64,000 nt of DNA from Crossaster papposus (taxonomy: Eukaryota; Echinodermata; Asteroidea; Velatida; Solasteridae), in NCBI GenBank assembly GCA_037893245.1, contig JBAIAA010000594.1, forward strand, positions 310,001 through 374,000, read 5' to 3'. The position numbers and the translations under genes are program-made. Every line of letters begins with the position of its first letter. Position 1 is the first letter of the stretch. Below are positions 51,201-63,962 of this stretch, piece by piece. Under the pieces are notes generated by a model that was given only the letters and a program-made list of their open reading frames with translations, had not been told where the DNA came from and did not search any database.

Positions 51201-54200
51201 AGTTAATGTTTCGCATGTATGCGCGTGCGTCCTTTTTATGAAAACAATTTGGCAGATAGCCTACAACCATAGAGAAAGGATGCTAAATCCCAGTGTGTTA
51301 TCCAGTACAGAGTGCATTCTCCTGGTCAAAAGGATACTGCGGGTCCCCAAAATTACTCCCTTTTGAGGGCATTCTAACCCTAAAAACTTTGCAAAAAGTG
51401 TCATTTTGGCCCGAAAATGTGATTTTTTGGCCAGAAAATGTGACCCGGAAATGTGATTTGTTTACTCAAAAGTCCAAAGCTTATTGGCTTATAGCGGCTA
51501 TATTATTGAATTTTATACCAACACAGCCCGTTTTATTACCATCTCTTGCATCAACGCATGCGCCAACTCGTGATCGCATCAGCCTCCGTAGCCAACAAAC
51601 AGGAATAACCCCCTAAACATGTTTAGCTTGAGGAATTAGGTTTAGCTTGAGAAATTAAAGGTTTAGCTTAAGGAATTAGCCATTGAAACTAGATGTTTAG
51701 GAATTGCGTTCAGCTTCTAAACATGTTTACAAACTGTTTACAAACACAGTTTTTAGAGTACCGCAACTGTTTCTGTAGAATGACAAAGTGAAATTGAATG
51801 GGAACGCGCGGTAGACTACCGGATAACGTCCCTGTCAACATATACCGCGACGGTGATGTAAAACTATAACGGATCGAAAGTGGTAGCGAAAAGTTTCCCC
51901 TCAGCCGCGGAAAGTTATCAGCACCAACATGCAACATGTTTGACATTCTGCCAGCTTCGCAGGCCATCAAACACGTACTCTGTCGCGGTAAAACAACTAA
52001 ATGTCCCAGTGGGAACACACGGTAGAATTACGCAAAGGCATGTCGCGGTAAGTTTCGGCGAGCTGAGGCCGCAGAAAAAGTCCAATGAAACACGAACTTT
52101 AGTTGCGTTTTTTTCTTCTTCTTTCGAATGATGTTTAGAGCACTGGCAACTTGGACTATTCAGGGTGATACAAAAAACACGAAACGGAACGGCCTATTTC
52201 CAGTACTCTCCGACCAGAAATAAAAATAATTTGAATGGACGGGGAATCTTTGTACATGAAATGACACCGAGATCACTCGATTTGGTCCAGTAGTTTTTAT
52301 TTGAAGGTGGTAAAGTGGCCTTTTCATAGTCTGGTTCCCCGACCTGACAATTTGTTTAGGCCTATAGACGTCTAAATTGCAGGTCAGGTAGCCGCCGGCG
52401 ACAACAATAGATAATGTCGCAATACAGGCAGCGTAGCTGTTTTTAGACAGACGACGCAACAATCAAAATGTTAACGGCTCTTCCAAAAAATAGCACAATG
52501 ACTACAATGACTGTGATATTATTTGGCATTTCATCTGGTGTTGCCATTGCGAGTTTTATTTCATAAAAAAACCAGAAAAGAGAATGGACATTATTTTATT
52601 CACGTTACATCGCGAACGTTAACGATAATACCCGACCGTCAATAGAAAACTTCAGAAATTTTCGGAAATTGGCGGCTACCAGACCTAATATTTAATCAGA
52701 AATAGTCAGAAATATTTGTTACGTGGGAACCAGACTAGCCTTTTCATTGCGTTCGCCCTTCAGTGTTGATCAACTGTCCAACTGACCCCTCCGATTTGGT
52801 TCCAGGAAAAAGCCACCAAATTAAAACTACTCGGGTTAACTTGGCAACATTTTTATCTAGAAAGATTCCCCATCTATACAAACTAGTTGTCTGGTTGGAG
52901 GGTACGGAAAATAGGCCGTTCCCATCCTGTATAGGAGCTAAACAAATAACATGTGTACAGTGTTTGAGGGTCTGACATTTCAGGAGGAGGATCTTAGGGC
53001 ATCTCAGGAGGAGGGTTATTAGACAAGCTTACATAGCCTAGATGCACTAAAACAGAGGAACACTATAGTGTCCTTTGGCGTCATGTGCCGACAAAGAAAA
53101 CCGCAACCACAACAAGACATTTTTTTGAAATAAGAACAAAAAAAATCATGTCCAACAACGTAAAAATTGAATCATTTACGCAGTGGCACACACGATCGGT
53201 AATAATAATAGACCAGAAGCTATAGTGGCTTAAAGCTAATTTACAAAACTGTAAATGTGGCACTTTTTTGTAGAAGACCCAAAGCAAATAACCCCAGGTC
53301 TATACCCCTGCTTGATCTAAACATGATCTAGTTGAACAAATTAGTACCATGGGCAAACAGAGACACAACTGTATATTAAAACATTATGCTAAGGGTGCAC
53401 TCCAGTAAATACACTTCCATATAGACGTCAGTGCCAAAATCCGCCCCTTCCGAAATTCAGGTACATGTAGTATAAAAATACTAACTCACAATGTCCGAGA
53501 CACACATCAAAATAACACTTATTTCATCATCATTCGGTGTGTGTTCCAATTTAATTGAGTTCGTTTTTGATTGAAACAGGGGACGTATAACAATAGAGGA
53601 CAATCATCCCCCATTTTTCTAAGGTCCCCGATTCCGACTCCTGTGCAAATTCTATGGCGATCAACCGAAAACGTTAGAGTACAAACAAAAGAGGAAAGAC
53701 GGTCGGACAATGCCCCGTCCCTGATTGACGGCATTTACCCACTTGTATGTGTGTGTGAGAGTTTGTATCGGCATTCAAATAGTGGACGTAGAACAATAGA
53801 GGGCAATAGGGTTCACGATTGACAGAAAGTCCACGATTGAAAATCGTGTACCAAACCTACAGGAGCTGTTGGAAAAAAGAAAGAAAAAAGGAATAACAGG
53901 CAATAAAAGAAGAGAACAATAGCGATTCCTAAGCTCTTTCCTTATATTACGACCGAGGATTGAGACGTACAAGATAACAAAAGATATTACAGGGACAAAG
54001 AATCTTCAGACTACAGTTTCTTTGTCAAAATGTGTCCTCTGTCCCTCGGGTAGCGTAAGGTAAATCGGGTTAGGTTATACAGTACAGGAATCAAGGAAAC
54101 ACAAAAGGCTATCTTCGAATGTGGTTTACGGCTGGGTGTGTGTGGGGGGGGGGGGGGGGGGGGCAATGTCCAATGACCAATGACCAACCACCAATTAACA

Positions 54201-55106
54201 AAGACAAATTTAGGGAGAAATATCACCCCAGATGACCACCACACGTAGTCATGTAGCCCATTGGCATCATGTCCACGCTCGATTGCAAAAAACAACAGAG
54301 CACTTTGGTGGCCCAATTTCATTCGAATGTTATAGTAATACAAGCTGTTAGTCCTGTGCACGACGTCCACTTTTTTTGGTTAAACCTCAAGTTCATGGCC
54401 TACAGAAAGTGAATGGAATATTTTAGAAATGAATGAATTTGTCGTTTTCCAGTTCTGCTTCATATATACACGCATGGTGGGCTTTTCTCAAGTCTAAAAT
54501 CGGAAATTGCCTTTCTTGACGAGAGAACATCTCCAATACAAACTGCAAAACAAGACGGGATGTAGAGGGAAAAAAATCCGGAAATTGAAATTTTACACCG
54601 AATTGGCGCCAATATACGCTGGCGTATGACGTCACCGTGTCTGTGATTGCGCGCCGAGAGAGTCTTTGTCAGCGGATTATGAGCCGGTTGAATTGTTATG
54701 ATGATCGGTGAACATGCAAGATCGTGTGACCCGATCCGTTTTTTTAATACTGTGCCCTAGCCGTGCACCGGGATGATTCGCGTAGACAAATACCACAAGA
54801 ATGTCTTGTCGATACATTTGGGCTTTCCTGGAATACTAATAAAAAGCGACAAACCTGTGCTATAATGTGAATTAAGGGACCATAGTTTTATGGTCAGCTT
54901 GGATTTTGATAAAAAATAACCCTCCAAAAGTCAAGATAGCCGTATATAGTAATACACTGTACCGAAAACGAAGATCCCCTGATACTTTTAGTATAATTAA
55001 AAAACTGCTGGGCAGTTATCAGTGAACTGAACTCGTCAGACTTTAGAACTCGCTACCTTCTGCTGGTGTTGCCAATCTCTTAAAATTATTGTTCATTGTG
55101 ATTTCC
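51201..55106. other. Gene-poor stretch
   Basis: Small tandem copies of TTTAGCTTGAGGAATTAGG lie at about 51618-51690. 52230-52300 matches the ATGG..GAATCTTTGTA unit found at 35095 and 57900. 53780-53900 carries TCCACGATTGAAAATCGTGT, the complement of a block at 8082-8101. No exon recognised. Confidence 0.4.
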
Positions 55107-55110
55107 TTAA

Positions 55111-55676
55111 AGAGATCGTATACGTTTGGTAATTACTCTAAAAATTAATGGCAATAAAAACTTACTTGGTAAGAAGTACAGCAGCTTTGGATAGTATAAT
55201 GCCTTTTTAGAAACTTTTCACTTCGAAGTACTGCGGTTATGAAAAAAGATATCACTTTTTATCCCCAAAAATTTGAATCTGAGAAGCGTTACTGCAGTGA
55301 CGTTTCTCAGACTGTGTATTCCAATGCAGATTATTTTTCCGGCGTGGACATTTACCGCTCAAGATTTTCGGCAATATCTCAAAATCGCTACCACCTTTTG
55401 AAATGAAATTTTTACAGGTTAGTTTTATGGTATATATCTATAACTATACAGGAATAAGATTAAAACTGCTGCAAACTGCTTACTGGCTGGAATGACCTGA
55501 AATATACAAATCAAATAAGTTAAGAGGGCCTAATATTTCGATCTTAACAAGATCTTCTTCAGAGACAGAGTTATGTCTCTGAAGAAGATCTTGTTAAGAT
55601 CGAAATATTAGGCCCTTATAACTATATAGAATTGAAACAAACAATGGGTTCCAATTACCAAACGTGTACGATCCCT
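55111..55676 (-). mobile_element. TTAA MITE family 2, copy B, carrying an inserted hairpin
   Basis: TTAA at 55107-55110 and 55677-55680. Inverted relative to 44162-44547. It contains about 180 bp of extra DNA (about 55447-55625) absent from copy A. Confidence 0.87.
55526..55615. repeat. Perfect 42-bp stem hairpin
   Basis: Arms 55526-55567 and 55574-55615 are exact complements (core CTGAAGAAGATCTTGTTAAG) with a 6-bp loop. One arm also occurs singly near 24037-24086. It lies inside the extra DNA of the family 2 MITE. Confidence 0.92.
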
Positions 55677-55680
55677 TTAA

Positions 55681-57502
55681 TAAGCCACCTGCTCGCAATC
55701 TATGAACTCTATAGCTGTAGTTTTTCTACAAGCCTTCCTAATTGTTCTCTTGCGCAGGGTTTATTAAAACAAAAACAATGAGTACAGAAAGTTGTAATAG
55801 GAATCCAGTCATACTTTTTGTTTTACCAATGATATTATAGACGGGATTAAGCAATTCATGGGAAAAAATGCTGGGAAATGCTGCACATTTGTGTAACCGA
55901 GTAAGAAAGTAGACCTCTACTACCCAATATTAAACTTTAAATTTAAACATTTCATTTGTTTACTTAGCCCTGAAGAACATAAATAATAACGGAAGTCACT
56001 ATAAACTATCCCGTGTAGCGGTTCTTGTATTTTTCAAGGCACTTAGGTAACCTAACCCTGTTTTCCCCAGCCTTGCTCTATGGTTAAAGACAACAGAAAC
56101 ATTTGCCGAAGACAAACGTTAACGATATTCGGATTTAAACCACAGACCTTTCGATCCATAGCTCACCGGCTCTACCAACTATAGGCTATTTGGCGAGTTG
56201 GTTGAGGACAGCCATTCTTTGCATTTCTTTAATGTATCTGATTTGCCATTGTTCTTTCTCATGAATATATACATGAGATATAAAATCGCGAACCGCTACA
56301 CAAGGGAGAACAAATAGCCACAACATTTGAAATGTTTAAAACAATCTTTGTTAAAAGATTGCTTCAGAAATGTTCAAACACAAATTGTCCGTATAAAAGT
56401 TTTTTTCACCAGTAGTTGTCATTATCGGTAAACACGGATTATAAAACCACATACGTTCATTTTTGCTGCCGGTTAGTTGCTGGGATTCTTTGTGATAAAT
56501 GAAAACATAAAATATGAATCCTTCCATAAATAATTGAAAACGTCTTACAAAAATCGATTTGAAGTAGAAAATAACAATAACAAAGTGTGCAAGTTTGTCA
56601 GACAATAACATTATATTGATATTGAGAATTATATATTGGGAACATTAGGCCTATACTATTATATATATATTATTATATTGATATTGAGCAATTCGAAAAC
56701 CTAAAAGGAACCGTTGATAATAAATCTAATAATACTTCTTTGAGAAGTGACATTATTGCTATAAAATTTAAACCCTCTGGAGTATTGATGACCGCACCTA
56801 AAATATTAACAGGCCCCGAGTCTTGATTTAAGGAACATTAAATCTTCTATATAAATGTCAGTAATATTTACCCACTACACAAGCTTATAGCCTGTGACAG
56901 CCTACGATATCTAAACGGTAAATGTTTGGAGATGATTACGTTTTGAAAGAAAACAAAGGCTGGCGCCGCCGCGTTAAAGGACATGCCGACCGCGGGGTTC
57001 TATAGTTAAAACGAAGTGGTGTCGTGTGAAAATTGGATTCTTCTCAAACCTAACCTGGCCTCTTTTACCCTTTAAGACGTGACCGGTCAGTGCCCAATTT
57101 ATGTCTATGGTACAGATTTTGAATTCAAGAACACGTGTTTTCATAACTCGTAAGGCTATTCCAAATTCATCGTTGTAATATAACTCTCTTTCTATGCCCT
57201 TACATACGTATATACCTGTCTTGCACGTGTCGGGAATGCGTAATGCACACATTGAGGTTTTATTATGTACCCAAACTGTATACAGTGTTTTTAAAGGTCA
57301 AGACCGACAAGATTATACCGGATACTCGAAATATCAAGTAAATTAAAAAAAAAGATTTGTGAGACAATGGAAATTACGAGAGAAAAGCATCTAAGCTAAA
57401 TTTTACATACTGATAAATAAACAAAACCCAATAATTATTTTAGCACTAACAGTATCCAGTTGGTGTTAGTATCACAAGTACATGTAATGTTAAACTTTAG
57501 TG
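55681..57502. other. Gene-free stretch
   Basis: AT-rich. 56025-56092 resembles the complement of 35935-36035. No exon recognised. Confidence 0.4.
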
Positions 57503-57800
57503 CGGCGCTGTGGTTCAGTGTTTACGGTGTTTGTCTAATGTACAATGATACGTGGGTTCGAACCCTGGCAGGAAACATGGTGTTTGTGTTCTTGGGCAAG
57601 ACACTTTACAACAATTGCCTCTCTCCACCCAGGAGTAATGGGTACCTGTGAAGGTAGAGACCACATGCGCTGATCTTGAGCTGCTGCAGAAATTGTCTCG
57701 TTCCTAATGAACAGGGATAATAACTGTAAAGCGCTTTGAAACACGACATTGTAGGGGTATAAAGCGCTATATAAGCACCAACATTATTATTATTATTATC
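57503..57800 (+). mobile_element. tRNA-derived SINE, full length
   Basis: Polymerase III A-box region GTGGTTCAGTGTTTACGG and B-box GGTTCGAACCC (57555-57565). The body ends in AAAGCGCTTTGAAAC and AAAGCGCTATATAAG, then an (ATT)n tail. This is a typical SINE with a LINE-like tail. Confidence 0.92.
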
Positions 57801-57929
57801 ATCATAAGCAACTAAGATTAATAATAAAAACACAAAGATATGGGGAAAGAGGTTTTATTATACAACGAGGCTCTTTACTGTACAGGGAGGGCCGAAAAAA
57901 CAACAACAAACAAACAGGCACAACAACAC

Positions 57930-58160
57930 CACCCATCAACCCAAAGCCAAAACTACCTATACCACTGGATGAAAATCCTTCTAGACAAGCACACCTCCAC
58001 CACCCAAAGCCCAAAACTACCTATACCAATGGATTGAGAATCCTTGTAGACAAGCACAACTCCACCCTAAAAGCCAAAACTACCTATACCAATGGATGGA
58101 AAATCCTTCTAGACAAGCTCCCCCCCCCCCCCGCCACCCCAAGCCAAAACTACCTATACC
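57930..58160 (+). repeat. Tandem repeat of about 63 bp, about 3.5 units
   Basis: The unit contains AAAACTACCTATACCAATGG and AAAATCCTTCTAGACAAGC. Single diverged units occur near 35085, 42405, 52230 and 52860. Confidence 0.75.
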
Positions 58161-58211
58161 AACCTTTATTACGAATGTATTAAACTCCTTACTTTTATAT
58201 TTGTTTCGCAG

Positions 58212-58381
58212 ACCACAATACCTTTAACGTCAAACAACGTGTTGCATCGGACTGGCAATTCAAAAATCGCTTCAAGGGGATCGGAGATCGCCGTGCAGTA
58301 AGCACGCGAAGACGAAAGGAAATTTGCCCCAATTACGAGAGTGTCAAGGAAATTTACGGGAAATCGAATTTACACAACTAG
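58212..58381 (+). CDS. Candidate 3'-terminal coding exon (55 aa)
   Basis: A good acceptor (atatttgtttcgcag) is followed by an open frame HNTFNVKQRVASDWQFKNRF ... RRRKEICPNYESVKEIYG ending NLHN and TAG. Composition is protein-like (basic, amphipathic, balanced), unlike the AT-rich chance ORFs around it. An AATAAA lies at 58498-58503, 117 bp after the stop. It needs two codon bases from an upstream exon, which I did not find in the window. The family is not recognised. Confidence 0.45.
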
Positions 58382-58497
58382 CAGGGAGAGCCGAGGGAGA
58401 GCCAAGGTAGGGCCATAACTCTTCTTTTAGGAGTTAATATCAATGATAAATTCAAGTCGACTCTTATGCTATGCCGCTAGGCATCGACCATGTCGTG

Positions 58498-58503
58498 AAT
58501 AAA
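58498..58503 (+). terminator. Polyadenylation signal AATAAA
   Basis: A consensus hexamer (GTGAATAAAATGCC) 117 bp downstream of the stop codon of the candidate terminal exon at 58212-58381. Confidence 0.4.
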
Positions 58504-61138
58504 ATGCCATCACTTGCCTGATCCAATTGTCAGTGTATATAGGGGAATTTTATTTGGATTATTATTACGAAAGTTTAGGAGTAATGGAGATCCTCAGTGG
58601 GTGCATTAACTTGTTTTGCATTTAGCCACGGCAATCTTTCGTGAGTTTGCATTCATTTGGTTCTGAAAGGAACCGGGTGAAATATGTTCTGCCTGTCGTT
58701 AAAAGACTGAGGGGATTTCAACAATTAGAGCTGTTAAGTATATAGATAAACTAAAACTTATAGATCTAGAATTTCATGCCATTTAATACGTCAATTTTGT
58801 TGTCAATGAAATTTGAAGACATGTTCTCAGGTTGTCATCACAATGTCAGACAGTTATCTTAAACAGCCGAAACAGCCAGTGTTTGTCCACAAACACATTT
58901 CTAGTTTTGGGTTGGGTTTCTGTTGAGTCGTTACTTGTTTCTTCCGCACGACTACATAACGAAGCTCTATCTAACTTCAAAACTACATAAGTTTCAGAGA
59001 AGGAAGAGGTATATACTGATGGAATCTAGAGTGATTGAAAGGCTACGGCCTACATTCCGGGGCCGGCGCGGTTTTAATTTGAAAGTTCAAATATGTTTAG
59101 CTGACAGCTGTTCTTAGGGCGAGCAACAGAAAGCTAACAACATTCATTTGTTTCATTACTCGAAGCCAATTGATGAGGCTAGCAAAATGTCAATAAGCTG
59201 GTTGCTCGGCTGTGCGCGGTTTGTTTATTCCAGTGATTGCCAAATCGCAGATTCACTTAAACGCACGGCAGAACTTTTATCCCCTACCACTATCGGCAGT
59301 ACGCATGCCCCCGAAATCCAGAATGTCAAAAAGGTGAGGAATACGACATATTGGAAACGTAACCCGCTCCGAAATAGGGGCTTCTTGTCCTCAAAGTCGT
59401 AGCTAACAGCGGTTGAATTTGTGAGGGGAAAACAATGTAGTGCTAAAACAAGACTCGTTACCAACACCTGATACCAATAGTCAGACAGCGCAGATTGGTG
59501 AAAAAAAATGGTTCAATCGAATGATAAAAGCTTGGAATTTGTCACACAACTATAGTATTTCATGAATGAGATATTTGGCTGTAGGACCATCACACATTTC
59601 TTTACTGGAACAAAAATATAGGTCGAATAACAAGCAATTTTCACAATTTTCAAAATGACTGCTGTTGCATGTTATTACCTATATTTTGTTCAAAGGTTAA
59701 ATCTGCGATAAGATACTTTGACGTTGTGCCAAGTGTTATGCTTGTATCAGCAAATGAACAATTATATCACATTGTGCACCAGTCTGCCTGGCTATATTTT
59801 TATTATTGATAAACGTCAATCCGGTACATCAGCATGGTTGTCGGGCAAAACAAAGATAAAGGAAATGAATGACAAAAATATATGAACAAACTCAAACCAA
59901 AAGATAGGCCTATTATCGTCGAAATTGCCCATGGAAAGAATTATAAATCCAATAAAAACAGAGAAAACGGGAACATTTTTACAGTGACAATACAAAAAAG
60001 CTGGCATGCTTTCTTTTGTATAAAAAATATGACCGTTTTCCAAACACCAGCTTCATCTTCGTTTCTGGCTTCATTCGTGTAGTTGAGCAATACGCTGAAA
60101 CCGGATATGGAGCCGAAGCCAGGGGTTTGGAAAACGGCCTATAGGACTATAGAGCCATTTTCAAAATGATGAATTGAAATAAATTCTCCCCAACCTATCT
60201 TTGCGTCTCTTTCTGTCTGCCTGCCTGTCTGTATTTTTTTCGTTGTCAATGTCTCCATGCTCATCTGTCGTCTCGTCTGTTCATTGTCCACTTTATTCCC
60301 CTAAAATTGATTACTTAACCGCGGGAGCATCCGTCCATAACCGGATTAATACAAAATCCCCGGACGCCGCCGGCTTATTCCGGATCTGACGTATATCCGT
60401 AACGGCTTTAAAAAGTCAAATCGTGGACGCACCATGGAATATAGACTAGGCCGACTTATTCCACACTTTTATGACACAGGGGGTAGGAGCTGTCCATCAA
60501 TAATCGAAGAAAAAATAATAACACAATTAGATTTGTAAATTTCATGTCATCGGCAGGAGAATCTTCAGAGTCTATGTGCTTCTTAGGCAAACGAAGATTA
60601 GCAGGTCAGTGCTTAATGTGCGGAATCTGTTGATTTTTAGTTTGGAAGTTGTTTTCCATTTCCATGGATATCGTGTCTTTGTTTGATGTCGTTAACCGTC
60701 TCATTATTTTTTGATAGAAAACAAAATTCTGTCATTTTTATTTTTAGATGCCAATACAATCTAAGCTGAATGTGTTTTTTAGTGGCAGACCTCGGGGAAG
60801 ATTTCAGTAGTAGGCCTATAGGTTTTCCCGGCTTTTTCAAAAAATAAAATCATTTAAATTTACCAACTATTAGTATTACATTTAATTTTGTTCGAAACAA
60901 AATCATACGCTAGGAAGCTTTTACCAAACCAATTTAATTATTTACAAATATATTTAAAATTTTGTTCACTCTATTTGAACATTGTCTCAGGAATTTTTTT
61001 CATTACAGATTAAAGTTGTCATTACTGATTAAATTCGTCTAAGTGCCAAAATGCAGCATTCAGAGATCGAATTCGCCTTATGTCAATCAATTGTTATAAC
61101 TTATATTAAACAAATTAGTCTGATGTCTGATTAGTCTG
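58504..61138. other. Gene-free stretch
   Basis: Short ORFs only. No exon, RNA gene or inverted-repeat element recognised with confidence. Confidence 0.4.
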
Positions 61139-61762
61139 AAGGCCCAGTCACATCGGATCGTACGATTTCTGGATCGTGCGATTTCTGGATCGTGCAGATA
61201 TACGACCGATCGCCAATGTTTGCGACGATCTCCACATAGCGGTCGTTTGCTGTGATTGCTCTTATAGGACTGATACGTACGATTGGTGGCACGCTTAGTC
61301 GTGCGATTTCAAGCAATTGGAGAAGATTGATCGCAAAATCAGTCGTAGGTAATCGTGCGCTTAGTGCCAGGTACCCACTATTGATCGTACGAGCAATCGT
61401 GTATATACCTGCGACCACTCGCACGATCAGTCGTGTATACTATACAACCATGCAGTTGCACGACTAATCGTGCGACTGTGGGACCCGCGATCATCCATGA
61501 CTGGTGGTGCGAGCATGCACGACTGGTGGTACGAGCATGCACGACTGGTGTAAGACCTGTCTGCAACCTCTTACGATTTGGAATCGCAGGTCAAGAGTGT
61601 TGAACATGACCATCGACCTTGCTGCGAATGATTTTGCTATGGCGATGAACCACGACCTCTGCGACCAGTCGCATGCTCTTTGTACGATTTGCCAAGGATT
61701 GCAACATTTTTCAGTCGCAGCTAGGTCGTAACCTGGTCGCAAGCCCGGTGTGACTGGGCCTT
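61139..61762. mobile_element. Word-array TIR element (GATCGTGCGA words), 624 bp
   Basis: Ends AAGGCCCAGTCACATCGG and CCGGTGTGACTGGGCCTT. The interior is dense with CGATCGTGCGA, ACGATTT, GACTGGTGGT and complements, and includes a tandem GCGAGCATGCACGACTGGTG pair. No coding capacity; target duplication not resolved. Confidence 0.82.
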
Positions 61763-62757
61763 TAGACGAATGTGATCTGTAACGACGAATATTCTTGACC
61801 CGGTGTTTAAAAAGGATGACCAAATGTTGAAATTGAATGATAAATTACTAAATTGGTTTGGTAAAAGCGTGTAAAAATAATTATTGGACGAAATTGAAAG
61901 GCGAAGCCGAGAGAAATGGAATATGCTTCATGGATCACGGGGGGGGGGGGGGGGGGGGGGGTGGGGGGGCTTATTTTACTACACCGAAATATAAAGCAGT
62001 AAAAATTTGTTGTATAACACCTCACACACATATTCTGCTTGGTTTTAATATTTACAATGCAACATTGGTGGAAATGTTCTCTTTCAAACCACCCTTTCAT
62101 GAAATGTTTTAACCCGTGTGGCGCTGGTCCTTGTGGACAATACATGCTACTCGCCACACTCAACGCGCACATCATATCAGATGAATACATAACCAGATCG
62201 TAAGGGCGTATACTATACCTTTAAAGACTTTTTTTTACGCAACTCATCGTGAGGTGTTATAATCATAATTAAAATGTATTGACAAAGGGACCTGGTAATA
62301 TACACACAAAGCAGTCGCAAAGAACAGATAAACTTAAACCCTCTCTCTTAAATGTTTATGTGCGACTTGAATCTGCTTTTCAATTATGCATAAAATCATC
62401 CCTTTCGTCAATTCACAGCTTACTTTATTCCAGATTGATGTTTGTGTCATTGAGGGATTGGAACAGTTCATTCATTACGGGTCAAATCGTCGTAATGTCT
62501 GATGTTTTTTCATCTTTTCATCGTTTCATTTTTTTACCTAATTTTACAGATATTATTATGCAAGACATAGATAAAAAGTTGGTTCGATTGTAAGCACAGT
62601 TTAAAAATATTCGCGATATAATTATATCCATTTAAAAAAGTGAAGACAAATTGTTGCTATTCTAACATTATGTTGTGGCGCTGCCTCTAATAGTGTTACG
62701 TAAAATCAGATATTTGGTTCTTCATCCGCTTAAACAAAATAGTTCCTGTAATGTCAG
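61763..62757. other. Gene-free stretch with a poly-G tract
   Basis: A G-tract at 61939-61968 produces Gly- or Pro-rich spurious frames. No exon recognised. Confidence 0.4.
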
Positions 62758-63025
62758 GTAGGCATACACCTAGTAATGGGGACACTTTCTTTTGTTTGAA
62801 AACAATCTGACCGAGTTGTGGCGACATTTTCGTGTCCCCATAACATTTTGGGTCTCAGTAAAGGGGTTTAGAGGTAGAATTGGGTTAGGGTATTAATGAA
62901 AAAAACTGGAGAAGACAAATTAGATTGATCTTAAACATTTTAGGTCGAAAGAATTGTCAGAGTTTAAGTTTTGAAAATTTTTCTTAGGCACACGAACCCT
63001 AGTGAATTTCCCCATAACATCATGT
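62758..63025 (+). repeat. GTGGGGACA-type dispersed repeat, copy 4
   Basis: Shares TAATGGGGACA, CCGAG.TGTGG.GACATTTTC, GTCCCCATAACATTTTGGGT, GAGGTAGAATTGGGTTAGGG and CACACGAACCCTA with the copies in introns 4 and 7, in the same orientation. Confidence 0.78.
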
Positions 63026-63152
63026 ACTGCAACCAGTCTTATATTAGTTCGCCGCTGTCTATTTATTATTCATTGCAGTTGGCTTCACGTTCAGGGCGTT
63101 GGCTCCGTCATGACGTACCACACTTTCTTTCAGTAGTAAAATACTAAAGGCC

Positions 63153-63415
63153 TGGGGCCAGTTTCATCGAGCTGCTTAAGCATAACAATATCTTAAGCAC
63201 AAAACATTCTTGCTTAGTAAGACCAGCTTACCAGCCACTATGTATTATATACACTCTATGTATTATATATTATGTGTGATTGGTATTTAGTTGTTGCTAG
63301 CTTAGAATAACGACCACATAACATTTGGGCTTCTAAACCTGTTTTATCAAGCAAGGGTTTTTGTGCTTAAGCAACATTTTGTGCTGGGGCAGCTCTATAA
63401 AATTGGCCCCAGTTC
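63153..63415. mobile_element. TTTCAT-type MITE, best preserved copy
   Basis: Left end CTGGGGCCAGTTTCATCGAG; right end CTCTATAAAATTGGCCCCAG. Interior mirrored words include CTTAAGCACAAAACATT and GTGCTTAAGCAACATTTTGT. A short TATTATATACACTC duplication sits near the middle. Confidence 0.82.
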
Positions 63416-63557
63416 ATACTTCCCCCGAAAACTTTTGCGAATTTGCAGCGCGCAAATTTGCCGGGACCTCACAAATTGTTTGCTTTTGCGTCGAGCATGA
63501 AGCGGGCTGTAGGCGGGCTCAAGTGCGCACCAAGTGCGAATATAATATGTTCCTTTA

Positions 63558-63962
63558 AAGGGATCATGTACCATTTGTCAATTGTGCATTTTAATCGTTT
63601 GAAGCACAGTTTAAATTGCGACTACAATCTGCGTTCAGGGCGCGTTCTCAGCCAGCGGGTTGCAGCTAATCGCGTGTCACGCACATATTCACGCACTAAA
63701 CCGACCAATAGTAGCGCCAAACGTGCTGCGCGTCGTTCGAACACTTGCGCGCACTATTTTGCGGAAATCTCCAAAGGTGCTTCTCTGACACGCATATTTA
63801 GAAATGGCATTTTTTTCTTATTTTGTTCAAAATTTAAACATGCCAGATGGAATAATTTCACAGGGCGTTTAGAATAATTAATATCTTTACAGCAAGTAGC
63901 CTTTTTAATAGTATTTTGGTCTGCTACTTTTTTGATACCTGCAAAAGATAATATTCTACCTT
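63558..63962. mobile_element. Possible TTAA-flanked element
   Basis: TTAAAGGGATCATGTACC on the left and ATATTCTACCTTTAA on the right, with TTAA at both outer edges and AGG/CCT ends. The interior is CpG-rich on the right half. Terminal similarity is short, so this is tentative. Confidence 0.35.
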
